From: Chryseobacterium sp. KACC 21268
GTDB lineage: Bacteria > Bacteroidota > Bacteroidia > Flavobacteriales > Weeksellaceae
Length of the DNA: 64,000 nt
Direction of reading: 5' to 3'
Assembly: GCA_028736075.1 (NCBI GenBank)
Contig: CP117875.1
Location: 1,736,001-1,800,000, forward strand
Part shown: positions 51,829-59,387 of the stretch, piece by piece
Numbering within the stretch: the stretch's first letter is position 1
Layout of the letters: every line of letters starts with the position of its first letter
Notes under the pieces: model-generated
What the model saw: only the letters and a program-made list of their open reading frames with translations
The model's database searches: none
Told to the model about the DNA's origin: nothing
Program-made: the position numbers and the translations under genes

Positions 51829-54375
51829 ATGAAAGCAAAAACAATAGGCATTAGTGCTTTGTTTCTTTGTATGTCAACCACAATGTTGTTGGCGCAAACT
51901 ACACAGGATACGCTGAAAGGCGAGAAGAAGATCGATGAGGTGAAGATCATCGGGAACACGAAAAAGGGGAGCGAGTCTAATCTCATCTCCACCCAAAGAA
52001 AATCTGCGGAGATCATAGAAAGAGTGGGCGCGGTCCAACTTTCTAAGCAAGGTATTGGCGACGTGGCCACCGCTGTTACAAAAGCTACCGGAACTGTAAA
52101 GCAGGAAGGCGGAAACACGATCTCTGTTCGAGGTTTGTTGGACCGCTACAACGCTACCACTATGAATGGCCTGCCAATTCCGTCGGATGACCCCGAAAAC
52201 AAAAACATTGACCTATCATTACTCAAAACAGATATCATAGATTACATTTCTCTGGAGAAGGTTTTCAATCCAAGATTGATGGGAGATTTTGGAGGTGCCA
52301 ATATCAACATCGTTTCCAAAGAGTATTCTGGTAAAGGTTATATTACGTTTGGACTAGAAAGTGGTTATAACGTTCAAAATTCCAAAACAGATAAATTTTT
52401 ATTACAGGATGGTCCTAATTTTTTCGGAACCAAAGTTCAGAAGATTCCTTCAAATGCATTATCAGGTTACAATTTTCAAACAAGCTGGAATTTCAAAGAT
52501 GCCTTTGGCCCATCGATGTTGATGCCAATTAATACGGGAATGAATCTGCAAGGTGGTAAATCTTTCAAAATAGGTGAACAAGGTAAACTAAACACTTTTG
52601 CCTTCGTTGGATTCAACAATGATTTTACATATAGGGAAGGATCTGAAGGACAGTTTGGAGGGCAGGAAACTATTTTCAAGTCTTTCGATAAGGTTCAGAA
52701 ATACGCCTACAAAACCAATACGACCGGACTACTCAATTTATTTTATAGAATTAATGCCAACCATCAGTTAAAATGGATCACAAATTATATCCATTCCACA
52801 GATCAGGAAGCAAAGATCTTTGAAGGGTACATTCGTGATTATGCTGAAAATAATGGTGGGTATGTAAGAAGAGCAGATTATAAAATAACCAATACTTTGA
52901 TCAACCAATTAGGTGGTGATCATAAATTTGGAGACAAATTCTCTATCAACTGGATTGCAGGTTACAATTACCTAAACAGCCAAAGACCAGACAGGATTAC
53001 CAATACCTTGGTGCGAAATGATGATGCAGAAGGTACATATACTGCAACTAGAGAAACAGGTCTTAATAACCGTTACTATGACAATTTGGATGATAAAGAG
53101 TATACAGGAAATGTAACTTTCAATTATGATCTGAACGACAAATTTAAGATTGCAGCAGGATATCAGGGACGTTTCAAAAAAAGAACATTCTTCTCCAAGC
53201 AAATAGATTTCAAATGGAGAAATGATATTGCGCAACCTCTTAAAATCTCAGATCCAAATAATGTAGACCAGATTTTCAATTCTTATAATTATGCCAAAGG
53301 TTTCTTTGATATCTCAAGTAACTTCGGAGCAGCCAGTGAACTAGTTCCTATCCTTTACAACGGAGATCAGGATGTAAATTCTGGATTTGCAAACATAGAC
53401 TATAAGTTTTCTGATAAATTGATGGTACAGGTTGGTGCTAGATATGACAAAATAAGACAATATGTAGAATGGCAGACTAATTTCAAAACGTACAATGTCA
53501 ATGATGTTGAGATTTATAATATCGAAAAAAATTATAACAAGTTTTTACCTGCAGTCAATGTAAAATATTCTATAAATGACAGGCAGAATCTAAGACTCGC
53601 AGCATCCAGAACCTATACACTTCCACAGCTGAAGGAAATGGCACCATATATCTATATTGATATTACAGAAACCACTCAAGGTAATCCATTCCTAAAACCT
53701 TCTGACAATAATAACTTAGATCTGAAATGGGAGTATTTCCCAAAATCAGGCGAGGTGATTTCATTTACTGGGTTTGGAAAATACATCCAGAATCCAATCT
53801 CAAAAACCTATATCAATTCCTCAGATCCTTATTTCTCTTATCTTAATGCAGGGGACTGGGCATATGTGTATGGTATTGAGGCAGAAGTAAGAAAAGACCT
53901 TTTCAGTTTCGGTAGTGGATCCAAACTCTACACTTTTGTTAATGCGACTTATATGGATTCCAAAGCAGAATTGGATACAGACAAAGTAAACAGAGAAAAT
54001 AGATACTCGGTAAACTTCGATGTGAAAGAAGATAAATTACAGGGAGCTACAGATTTTGTAGCCAATGCAAATCTTGGACTCAATCACAAATGGAACAGTG
54101 GAAACGAATTGGACTTGGTAGCATCCTACTCTTATGTAGGCAATTACATCTACTCCATCAGTACAAATACTATTGGAAACATTGTGCAAAAACCAATCAA
54201 TATGTTGGATTTTACAGCGAAGTTCAGATTCCAGAATAATATAGATTTCGGTATTTCACTTAAAAATCTTCTCAATCCAGAAATCAAAAGAATTCAGGAA
54301 AATGACATCAATTCCGAAACTTATAACTTCAAAAGAGGACAAGTTATCGGCGTAAACGTAGGTTATAAATTTTAA
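51829..54375 (+). CDS. TonB-dependent outer-membrane receptor
   Basis: 848 residues from MKAKTIGISALFL (a TTG-initiated frame ten codons longer is unlikely, as it puts KKKGKKK before the signal peptide). Signal peptide cut near LLAQTT. Plug domain about 60-190 (GIGDVATAVTKATGTV, NTISVRGLLDRYNATTMNG), then a 22-strand barrel with TonB receptor blocks (RLAASRTYTLPQLKEM, GNPFLKPSDNNNLDLKWEYF) ending in Phe (GVNVGYKF), the outer-membrane insertion signal. There is no CarboxypepD-like N-terminal domain and no SusD gene, so it is not a standard SusCD pair. The partner is the beta-helix lipoprotein 30 bp downstream. Confidence 0.93.
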   Translation: MKAKTIGISALFLCMSTTMLLAQTTQDTLKGEKKIDEVKIIGNTKKGSESNLISTQRKSAEIIERVGAVQLSKQGIGDVATAVTKATGTVKQEGGNTISVRGLLDRYNATTMNGLPIPSDDPENKNIDLSLLKTDIIDYISLEKVFNPRLMGDFGGANINIVSKEYSGKGYITFGLESGYNVQNSKTDKFLLQDGPNFFGTKVQKIPSNALSGYNFQTSWNFKDAFGPSMLMPINTGMNLQGGKSFKIGEQGKLNTFAFVGFNNDFTYREGSEGQFGGQETIFKSFDKVQKYAYKTNTTGLLNLFYRINANHQLKWITNYIHSTDQEAKIFEGYIRDYAENNGGYVRRADYKITNTLINQLGGDHKFGDKFSINWIAGYNYLNSQRPDRITNTLVRNDDAEGTYTATRETGLNNRYYDNLDDKEYTGNVTFNYDLNDKFKIAAGYQGRFKKRTFFSKQIDFKWRNDIAQPLKISDPNNVDQIFNSYNYAKGFFDISSNFGAASELVPILYNGDQDVNSGFANIDYKFSDKLMVQVGARYDKIRQYVEWQTNFKTYNVNDVEIYNIEKNYNKFLPAVNVKYSINDRQNLRLAASRTYTLPQLKEMAPYIYIDITETTQGNPFLKPSDNNNLDLKWEYFPKSGEVISFTGFGKYIQNPISKTYINSSDPYFSYLNAGDWAYVYGIEAEVRKDLFSFGSGSKLYTFVNATYMDSKAELDTDKVNRENRYSVNFDVKEDKLQGATDFVANANLGLNHKWNSGNELDLVASYSYVGNYIYSISTNTIGNIVQKPINMLDFTAKFRFQNNIDFGISLKNLLNPEIKRIQENDINSETYNFKRGQVIGVNVGYKF

Positions 54376-54405
54376 TAATAAATCAATAAATAAAAATAAA
54401 TTACA

Positions 54406-55590
54406 ATGAAAAAGTTAATCTCAAGTGCATTAGTTCTTTGCACACTATCTCTTACAACAGTTTCAGTTTTTAATTCTTGTTCTTCTGACGAGGATACAAC
54501 AATTACACCTAACCCAAGCAACGTCACAATCGACCCGAATAACTTCAAAGGAACATTAAACCCTGGCGATAAATTGGTTTTAGACGCAACTGTTACATAC
54601 CGTATGACTGGTGCAATCGTAGTAAGTAACGGAGCTGAATTGACAATTCCTGCAGGTACAAGAATCATTTGTTCGGGCGGTACTACAACTTATTTAGCTG
54701 TAGCACAAGGCGGAAAAATTTTCTCAAATGGTACAGCTGCTAGTCCAGTTATTTTCACTTCTGCAGCTACAACTCCTGCAAAAGCAGATTGGGGGGGTAT
54801 CGTAATCTGTGGAAAAGCGCCTATCAATGCTGGGGCAACTGCAACTTCTGAAGTGGCTAGTTTAACTTACGGTGGTACAGAAGTAGCTGATAACAGTGGT
54901 TCTATCACTTACACACAAATCAGATGGGCTGGAGCCAGATTCAGCGATACAAAAGAATACAACGGGCTTTCTCTTTTCGGAGTTGGTAACGGAACTAAAA
55001 TCGACGGCGTTTCTGTAATCGATGGAGCAGATGACGGAATAGAATTCTTCGGCGGTACAGTAAACGTTAGCAACATTGTTTCTGTAAACAATGATGATGA
55101 TGCTTTTGACTGGACAGAAGGCTGGAATGGTACAGCAACCAATGTTTTTGCAAAAAGAAATTCTGCAACTGTTGGAAACAGAGGTATAGAAGCAGATAAT
55201 AACGCAAATAATAATAATGCAACACCAATGTCTAACCCAACTATCAAAAATGCAACTTTCATCGGGTTCGCAACTACAGATAACGAAGGTGCAGGAACTA
55301 ACTTGTTCAGAGTTGGTACTGGTGCTACTTTGGATAACGTTGTATTCTCTGGATGGGCTACAGCAATTACTATTCAGCACGATGCAACTATTGCAAACCT
55401 AAACGGTAAAAACAAATTCACAAACATCAGATTTGACAATGTAACTACAAAAGCGGTAACGATTGCTTCTGCTTCAGGGTCTGTAGCTCAGCCTGCTGCT
55501 GCTGGGACTTATACTGAAAAAACAGATGCAACAGGAGCGGGTAGTGGTACTTCTACACCAGCTTGGGCTTCTTCTTGGGCAGGATTATAA
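54406..55590 (+). CDS. Beta-helix lipoprotein paired with the TonB receptor
   Basis: A 394-residue protein with signal peptide II (lipobox NSC, Cys25, followed by SSDEDTT). The mature part has repeated turns such as GAELTIPAGTRIICSGG, GGKIFSNGTAASPVIFTSA, ADDGIEFFGGTVNVSNI and GATLDNVVFSGW, which fit a right-handed beta-helix. It starts 30 bp after the TonB receptor, so both are in one operon; it may be the surface ligand-binding half, in the place SusD takes elsewhere. Databases sometimes label this family multidrug transporter, without support in the sequence. Confidence 0.8.
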   Translation: MKKLISSALVLCTLSLTTVSVFNSCSSDEDTTITPNPSNVTIDPNNFKGTLNPGDKLVLDATVTYRMTGAIVVSNGAELTIPAGTRIICSGGTTTYLAVAQGGKIFSNGTAASPVIFTSAATTPAKADWGGIVICGKAPINAGATATSEVASLTYGGTEVADNSGSITYTQIRWAGARFSDTKEYNGLSLFGVGNGTKIDGVSVIDGADDGIEFFGGTVNVSNIVSVNNDDDAFDWTEGWNGTATNVFAKRNSATVGNRGIEADNNANNNNATPMSNPTIKNATFIGFATTDNEGAGTNLFRVGTGATLDNVVFSGWATAITIQHDATIANLNGKNKFTNIRFDNVTTKAVTIASASGSVAQPAAAGTYTEKTDATGAGSGTSTPAWASSWAGL

Positions 55591-55623
55591 TTTCTTTTTT
55601 CTTCATATCAAATCAAATTTATT

Positions 55624-55652
55624 TGAGCCCGCAATTCACTGCGGGCTTTTTT
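55624..55652 (+). terminator. Terminator after the TonB operon
   Basis: AGCCCGCA (55626-55633) pairs with TGCGGGCT (55640-55647), 6-base loop, then TTTTTTG. Confidence 0.9.
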
Positions 55653-55688
55653 GTATTTTCTATTTCATAACATATAATGCTAATAAAA

Positions 55689-55770
55689 AGCCGCAGAGCG
55701 GCGCACTGTTAGTAGAAAAATCAACAATCAATAAGAACCAAAACTCCGTAGGAGCGCCCTGCTAATATCA
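55689..55770. repeat. CTCCGTAGGAGCG-type dispersed element
   Basis: GCCGCAGAGCGGCGCACTG-TTAGTAGAAA and, 40 bp on, AAAACTCCGTAGGAGCGCCCTGCTAATA: two related halves, each with a small hairpin (CCGCAGAGCGG, CTCCGTAGGAG). I know similar sequences from other flavobacterial genomes. Confidence 0.55.
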
Positions 55771-55786
55771 GAAATAGCTTATTATT

Positions 55787-56080
55787 AATATCAGACTACC
55801 TGCAACTTATATTCTTGCTCCTGCAAATTATGTTGGAGCACCTGTAACTTATATTCTTGGTCCTGCAAACAATATTCTTGCTCCTGTGATTTATATTGGA
55901 GCACCTGTAACTTATATTTGAGCATACGGAAGTTATATTCTTGCATCAATAAACAATATTCTTACATCTGGGAGTTATATTCTTGCATCCGGAAATTATA
56001 TTTGAGCATCCGGAAACAATATTCCTGCATCCGGAAGTTATATTGGAGCATCTGGAAACAATATTCCCGCATCCGCAAAA
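55787..56080. repeat. 21-bp minisatellite, 14 units
   Basis: Fourteen units of exactly 21 bp follow without any indel, for example TATATTCTTGCATCCGGAAAT (21 bases as 3x7, at 55976-55996). Units vary at set positions: bases 7-9 are CTT, GGA or TGA, and the last base alternates T/C. The first half has CTCCTG/CACCTG, the second half CATCCGG, so two sub-families are joined near 55920. All three plus-strand frames read as heptapeptide repeats with few stops. Confidence 0.95.
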
Positions 56081-56139
56081 TAATTTCAAAAAACTTCAAA
56101 CTATTTTCTATCGCCATAAAAAACATTTCCCGAAATTTG

Positions 56140-56223
56140 AACTATCAACTATCAACTATCAACTATCAACTATCAACTATCAACTATCAACTATCAACTA
56201 TCAACTATCAACTATCAACTATC
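56140..56223 (+). repeat. AACTATC heptamer array, 12 perfect copies
   Basis: Twelve identical 7-bp units (84 bp), ending 3 bp before the pepE start codon. A perfect long array of this kind is prone to slippage. Unit and orientation match the four-copy tract before 19360. Confidence 0.97.
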
Positions 56224-56226
56224 AAT

Positions 56227-56919
56227 ATGAACATCATCCTCGCATCCACCTCCACACTCTTCGGCGGACAATATTTGGAATACCTCAAACCAAAACTCAT
56301 GAATTTGTTTGAAGGCATAACAGATATCATCTTCATCCCATTTGCCAGACCAGGCGGCATCTCCCACGATGACTACACGCAGAAAGCCAAAGATTTCTTT
56401 TCAACAATTAATATCAATGTCAAAGGCCTTCACGAGTTCGAGGATAAAATAGAAGCGGTCAATTCTGCGCAGGGATTCTTCACCGGCGGCGGGAACACAT
56501 TTCTATTAGTAAAGACCTTGCACGAATTAGGATTAATGAATGTCTTGAAGCAAAATATAGAATCAGAAAAACCATATCTCGGTTGTAGCGCAGGCAGCAA
56601 CATCGGCGGCGTCAATATGAAAACCACCAACGATATGCCCATCGTCTATCCATCAAGCTTCGATTGTATGGGATTGGTTCCGTTCAATATCAACCCACAT
56701 TACCTGAACCCAAATCCCGAGATTAAACACAACGGAGAAACCAGAGAAACCAGGATCAAAGAATTCCTGACCCAAAATGACATCAAAGTTGTTGGCCTGA
56801 GAGAAGGCAACTGGATCCGAAGACTCGGAAACCGAGTGACCACAGAAGGCACAGAATTGACAAGGATCTTCGAAAAAGGAAAAGAACCGTACGAGGTAGA
56901 TCCCGGATATGAACTATAA
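56227..56919 (+). CDS. pepE: Peptidase E (S51 dipeptidase)
   Basis: 230 residues from MNIILASTSTLFGGQYLEYL, the normal PepE length and N-terminus. The nucleophile is Ser in YLGCSAGSNIGG (about residue 120); FFTGGGNTFLL and NPHYLNPNPE complete the site. It is a cytoplasmic serine peptidase for N-terminal Asp dipeptides. The open frame continues upstream through the two repeat arrays to 55918, but those residues are pure repeat translation. It leads a three-gene operon with 10- and 3-bp gaps. Confidence 0.93.
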   Translation: MNIILASTSTLFGGQYLEYLKPKLMNLFEGITDIIFIPFARPGGISHDDYTQKAKDFFSTININVKGLHEFEDKIEAVNSAQGFFTGGGNTFLLVKTLHELGLMNVLKQNIESEKPYLGCSAGSNIGGVNMKTTNDMPIVYPSSFDCMGLVPFNINPHYLNPNPEIKHNGETRETRIKEFLTQNDIKVVGLREGNWIRRLGNRVTTEGTELTRIFEKGKEPYEVDPGYEL

Positions 56920-56929
56920 ATTAGTCGAT

Positions 56930-57616
56930 ATGAAAAAGAAAGTCGGATTTTTATTAATGACAATTGGCCAGCTCTATTTTGCACAAGCCAATTATGTAAT
57001 TAAAGGCGGATCAAAACGCTTTGATGCTCACATTACCGTTCAGACGTGTGATGACGAAAGTTGCAATGGAAAAGGAATTGTAAAATTAATCGACAAAAAG
57101 ACAAATCAACTTTTCCAAACTTTTGAATCGGATGATCTCAGTTTGTTTTTGGACAAAGATCAGAAACCAACGGTGAACGTCATACAATTGTACAACGAGC
57201 AGAGTCCTTTGATCTTTGACGATTTTAATTTTGATGGCTCTGAGGATTTAGCGATTAGGAATGGCAATCAAAGTGGTTACGGCGGACCTTCATATGACGT
57301 TTATGTTTATCACGCCACCAAAAAACAATTTGTCCCAAGTGATGAATTGACAAGTCTGGCCTATGAAAACCTCGGAATGTTCCAGACCGATCACGATAGA
57401 AAACGCCTCATCACCTTTGCAAAATCCGGATGTTGCTGGCACATCACCACAGAATATGCCGTTATCCCAAAAAAGGGACTTCAAAAAGTTTATGAATTTG
57501 AGGAAGATGCAACTGGCGGCGGAGAATTCGTAAAAGTAATCACCCGAAATCTCATTAATAACAAATGGGTAAGCAAAACCAAAAAATATAAAATAAGCGA
57601 GTATTATAAAGATTAA
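56930..57616 (+). CDS. Secreted XAC2610-like protein
   Basis: 228 residues from MKKKVGFLLMTIGQLYFAQA, a signal peptide. The core FDDFNFDGSEDLAIRNG plus SYDVYVYH resembles the Asp-rich VCBS/FG-GAP-like strand found in XAC2610-type proteins, followed by KSGCCWHITTEY with two adjacent Cys. Function is not known; it may be a surface or periplasmic calcium-binding protein. It begins 10 bp after pepE and ends 3 bp before the HD hydrolase. Confidence 0.7.
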   Translation: MKKKVGFLLMTIGQLYFAQANYVIKGGSKRFDAHITVQTCDDESCNGKGIVKLIDKKTNQLFQTFESDDLSLFLDKDQKPTVNVIQLYNEQSPLIFDDFNFDGSEDLAIRNGNQSGYGGPSYDVYVYHATKKQFVPSDELTSLAYENLGMFQTDHDRKRLITFAKSGCCWHITTEYAVIPKKGLQKVYEFEEDATGGGEFVKVITRNLINNKWVSKTKKYKISEYYKD

Positions 57617-57619
57617 GGA

Positions 57620-58225
57620 ATGAAGATTCAGAAAGAAATAGATTTCATCCTGGCAATAGATGCTTTGAAGAATATCAACAGAAGAAATTACAACGCCGAC
57701 GATTCCAGACGAGAAAACACCGCAGAACACAGCTGGCAGATTGTTGTCTTGGCACAGATCCTTTATCCTTATGCAAAGGATAATCAGGACATCAATTTAT
57801 TGAGAGTAATCAGAATGCTGTCTATCCACGACCTCGTAGAAATTGACGCTGGCGACACTTTCCTTTTTGATGAAGTTGGAATGCAGGACAAATTCGAACG
57901 GGAAAAGATAGCTGCAAAAAGAATCTTCGGAATTTTGGATGAGCCTCTCTCAACAGATTTTTACAACCTCTGGATTGAGTTTGAAGAGGAAAAAACGCCC
58001 GATGCAATTTTTGCCTGCGCCATCGATAGAATCATGCCATTCATCCTCAACGCCCACACCTCGGCAAAGAGTTGGACAGAAGCTGGCGTGACCGAAAAAC
58101 AAGTGAGAACCATGCTGGAAAGTGCAATTTGCAGAGCTTCGGATGATTTGGGAGATTGTTTTAGAATTTTAATGGATAGATGTTTGGATGATAATAAAAT
58201 AGTAAGAAACCCAATTGTGGAATAA
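57620..58225 (+). CDS. HD-domain hydrolase (YfbR-like)
   Basis: A 201-residue HD protein. AEHSWQIVVLAQIL gives the first His (His37), MLSIHDLVEIDAGD the HD pair (His70, Asp71), and CAIDRIMPF the final Asp. This spacing is that of YfbR-like 5'-deoxyribonucleotidases, which remove phosphate from dNMPs. A terminator follows. Confidence 0.85.
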   Translation: MKIQKEIDFILAIDALKNINRRNYNADDSRRENTAEHSWQIVVLAQILYPYAKDNQDINLLRVIRMLSIHDLVEIDAGDTFLFDEVGMQDKFEREKIAAKRIFGILDEPLSTDFYNLWIEFEEEKTPDAIFACAIDRIMPFILNAHTSAKSWTEAGVTEKQVRTMLESAICRASDDLGDCFRILMDRCLDDNKIVRNPIVE

Positions 58226-58230
58226 AACAA

Positions 58231-58262
58231 AAAAATGCCCCGAAATTTTCCGGGGCATTTTA
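58231..58262. terminator. Bidirectional terminator
   Basis: AAATGCCCCG (58233-58242) pairs with CGGGGCATTT (58251-58260), A/T pairs inside and outside, between the convergent HD hydrolase and secG. Confidence 0.9.
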
Positions 58263-58281
58263 TATTTAGAATAGTTTTCTA

Positions 58282-58626
58282 TTATTTCGTTGCAGGAACC
58301 TGGGTTGCTGGAGTAGTAGTATTAGTCGGAGCTTGATTTACTGGCGCTTCAGATCTCACTGGTGTTGGCATTGATGGCGCTACTTGCGATGGTTTTCCTG
58401 TAAGAATGATGCTTAGGAAAATCAAAACAACAATAGTTCCTCCCAAAGTCCAGGTTGCTTTCTCCATAAAATCATTGGTTCTTTGTACCCCAAAATTAGT
58501 AGCAGATGCACCGCCGAAAGTCCCGGAAAGTCCGCCTCCTTTTGGATTTTGAGCCATGATGATGATAACTAATAGGATGCTAGCAATGATGATTAGGATC
58601 ATAAACAGCGTAAATATTGTGCTCAT
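58282..58626 (-). CDS. secG: Preprotein translocase subunit SecG
   Basis: A 114-residue inner-membrane protein with two helices (about 2-25 and 55-75) around the family loop MAQNPKGGGLSGTFGG. It helps SecYEG with export. The C-terminal ~35 residues are Pro/Thr/Ala-rich (APVNQAPTNTTTPATQ), an extension typical of flavobacterial SecG. Confidence 0.95.
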   Translation of the reverse strand: MSTIFTLFMILIIIASILLVIIIMAQNPKGGGLSGTFGGASATNFGVQRTNDFMEKATWTLGGTIVVLIFLSIILTGKPSQVAPSMPTPVRSEAPVNQAPTNTTTPATQVPATK

Positions 58627-58687
58627 AGTATAGTCTTAGTAATAAATTTTGAAGCGCAAATATATGGATTTTAATCAATAATAAAAC

Positions 58688-59299
58688 TTATTTCTTGATA
58701 AATTTCACAATATTGGTTTCATTACTCAAAGATTTTAATTTAATAAAATAAACACCTGTTTTCAGATTGCTGATATCAATTTTACTTCCTTTGAAATCTT
58801 TATTAAGAAGCAGTTTTCCCGATTCCTCTATAATTTCATAGGCAACAAAGTTTTTGTCAGATTCGATATTCACAAAGTCTTGAACCGGATTTGGGAATAT
58901 TTTTACCACGACCATATTTTTAGCGGATTCATTCACAGCCAAAAGACAAGCTGGCGGATTTGAAATTGGACCAGCGGAATAGTCGTAGAATATTGTATCC
59001 GCTGTAGTTACAGAGACGGATAGATAATCAGGATGGGGAGGTGCACCGGCAATATATTTACAATTATTAAAAACAAATTCTGCAGTATTGAATGGCGTAC
59101 TGTATTTGTACCAGCCTTCACAAGTGCTTGCCATGGGAGGTGGCGAGAAGAAATCTACTAATGTTGGAGGGTCAATTACATTTGGCCATACGCAGGCAGA
59201 TGTCCAAGTGGAAGGTGGTTTGAAGTAAGCGGTTTTCATAGTTTGGCTGGATACAAATTGAGAAATTACTGCTAAAGAAAAGAGTAGAAATTTTTGCAT
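58688..59299 (-). CDS. Small T9SS-secreted protein, possible starch-binding module
   Basis: A 203-residue exported protein. Signal peptide 1-18 (ISQFVSSQT). The single mature domain (about 20-120) has AYFKPPSTWTSACVWPN, EGWYKYSTPFNTAEFVFNNC, which resembles the aromatic pattern of CBM25/26 starch-binding modules. A T9SS type A tail follows (about 130-203, IFPNPVQDFV to FIKK). No catalytic domain is attached, so it may be a stand-alone carbohydrate-binding protein; confidence in that is low. Confidence 0.75.
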   Translation of the reverse strand: MQKFLLFSLAVISQFVSSQTMKTAYFKPPSTWTSACVWPNVIDPPTLVDFFSPPPMASTCEGWYKYSTPFNTAEFVFNNCKYIAGAPPHPDYLSVSVTTADTIFYDYSAGPISNPPACLLAVNESAKNMVVVKIFPNPVQDFVNIESDKNFVAYEIIEESGKLLLNKDFKGSKIDISNLKTGVYFIKLKSLSNETNIVKFIKK

Positions 59300-59387
59300 A
59301 AGAATTAGTTTTAATTGGTTAAAGCCAAATTTACATATTAATTTAATAACTTCGTCCGAGTTTTTTCAAAATTATAATTCTAAACAG

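Larger units (their letters stand above)
55591..56226. other. Repeat array region upstream of pepE
   Basis: 636 bp made almost only of structure: terminator, an 80-bp Bacteroidota-type repeat (55689-55770), the 21-bp minisatellite (55787-56080) and the AACTATC array (56140-56223). Open frames running through it are products of the repeats. Confidence 0.75.

Noticed and set aside
55787..56223. CRISPR array
   Set aside because: Units are contiguous with no spacers, the periods are 21 and 7 bp, and no cas genes are near.
55918..56226. N-terminal extension of peptidase E through the repeat arrays
   Set aside because: The extra residues are heptapeptide translations of the 21-bp and 7-bp repeats. 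PepE proteins begin at MNIILAS, encoded at 56227.
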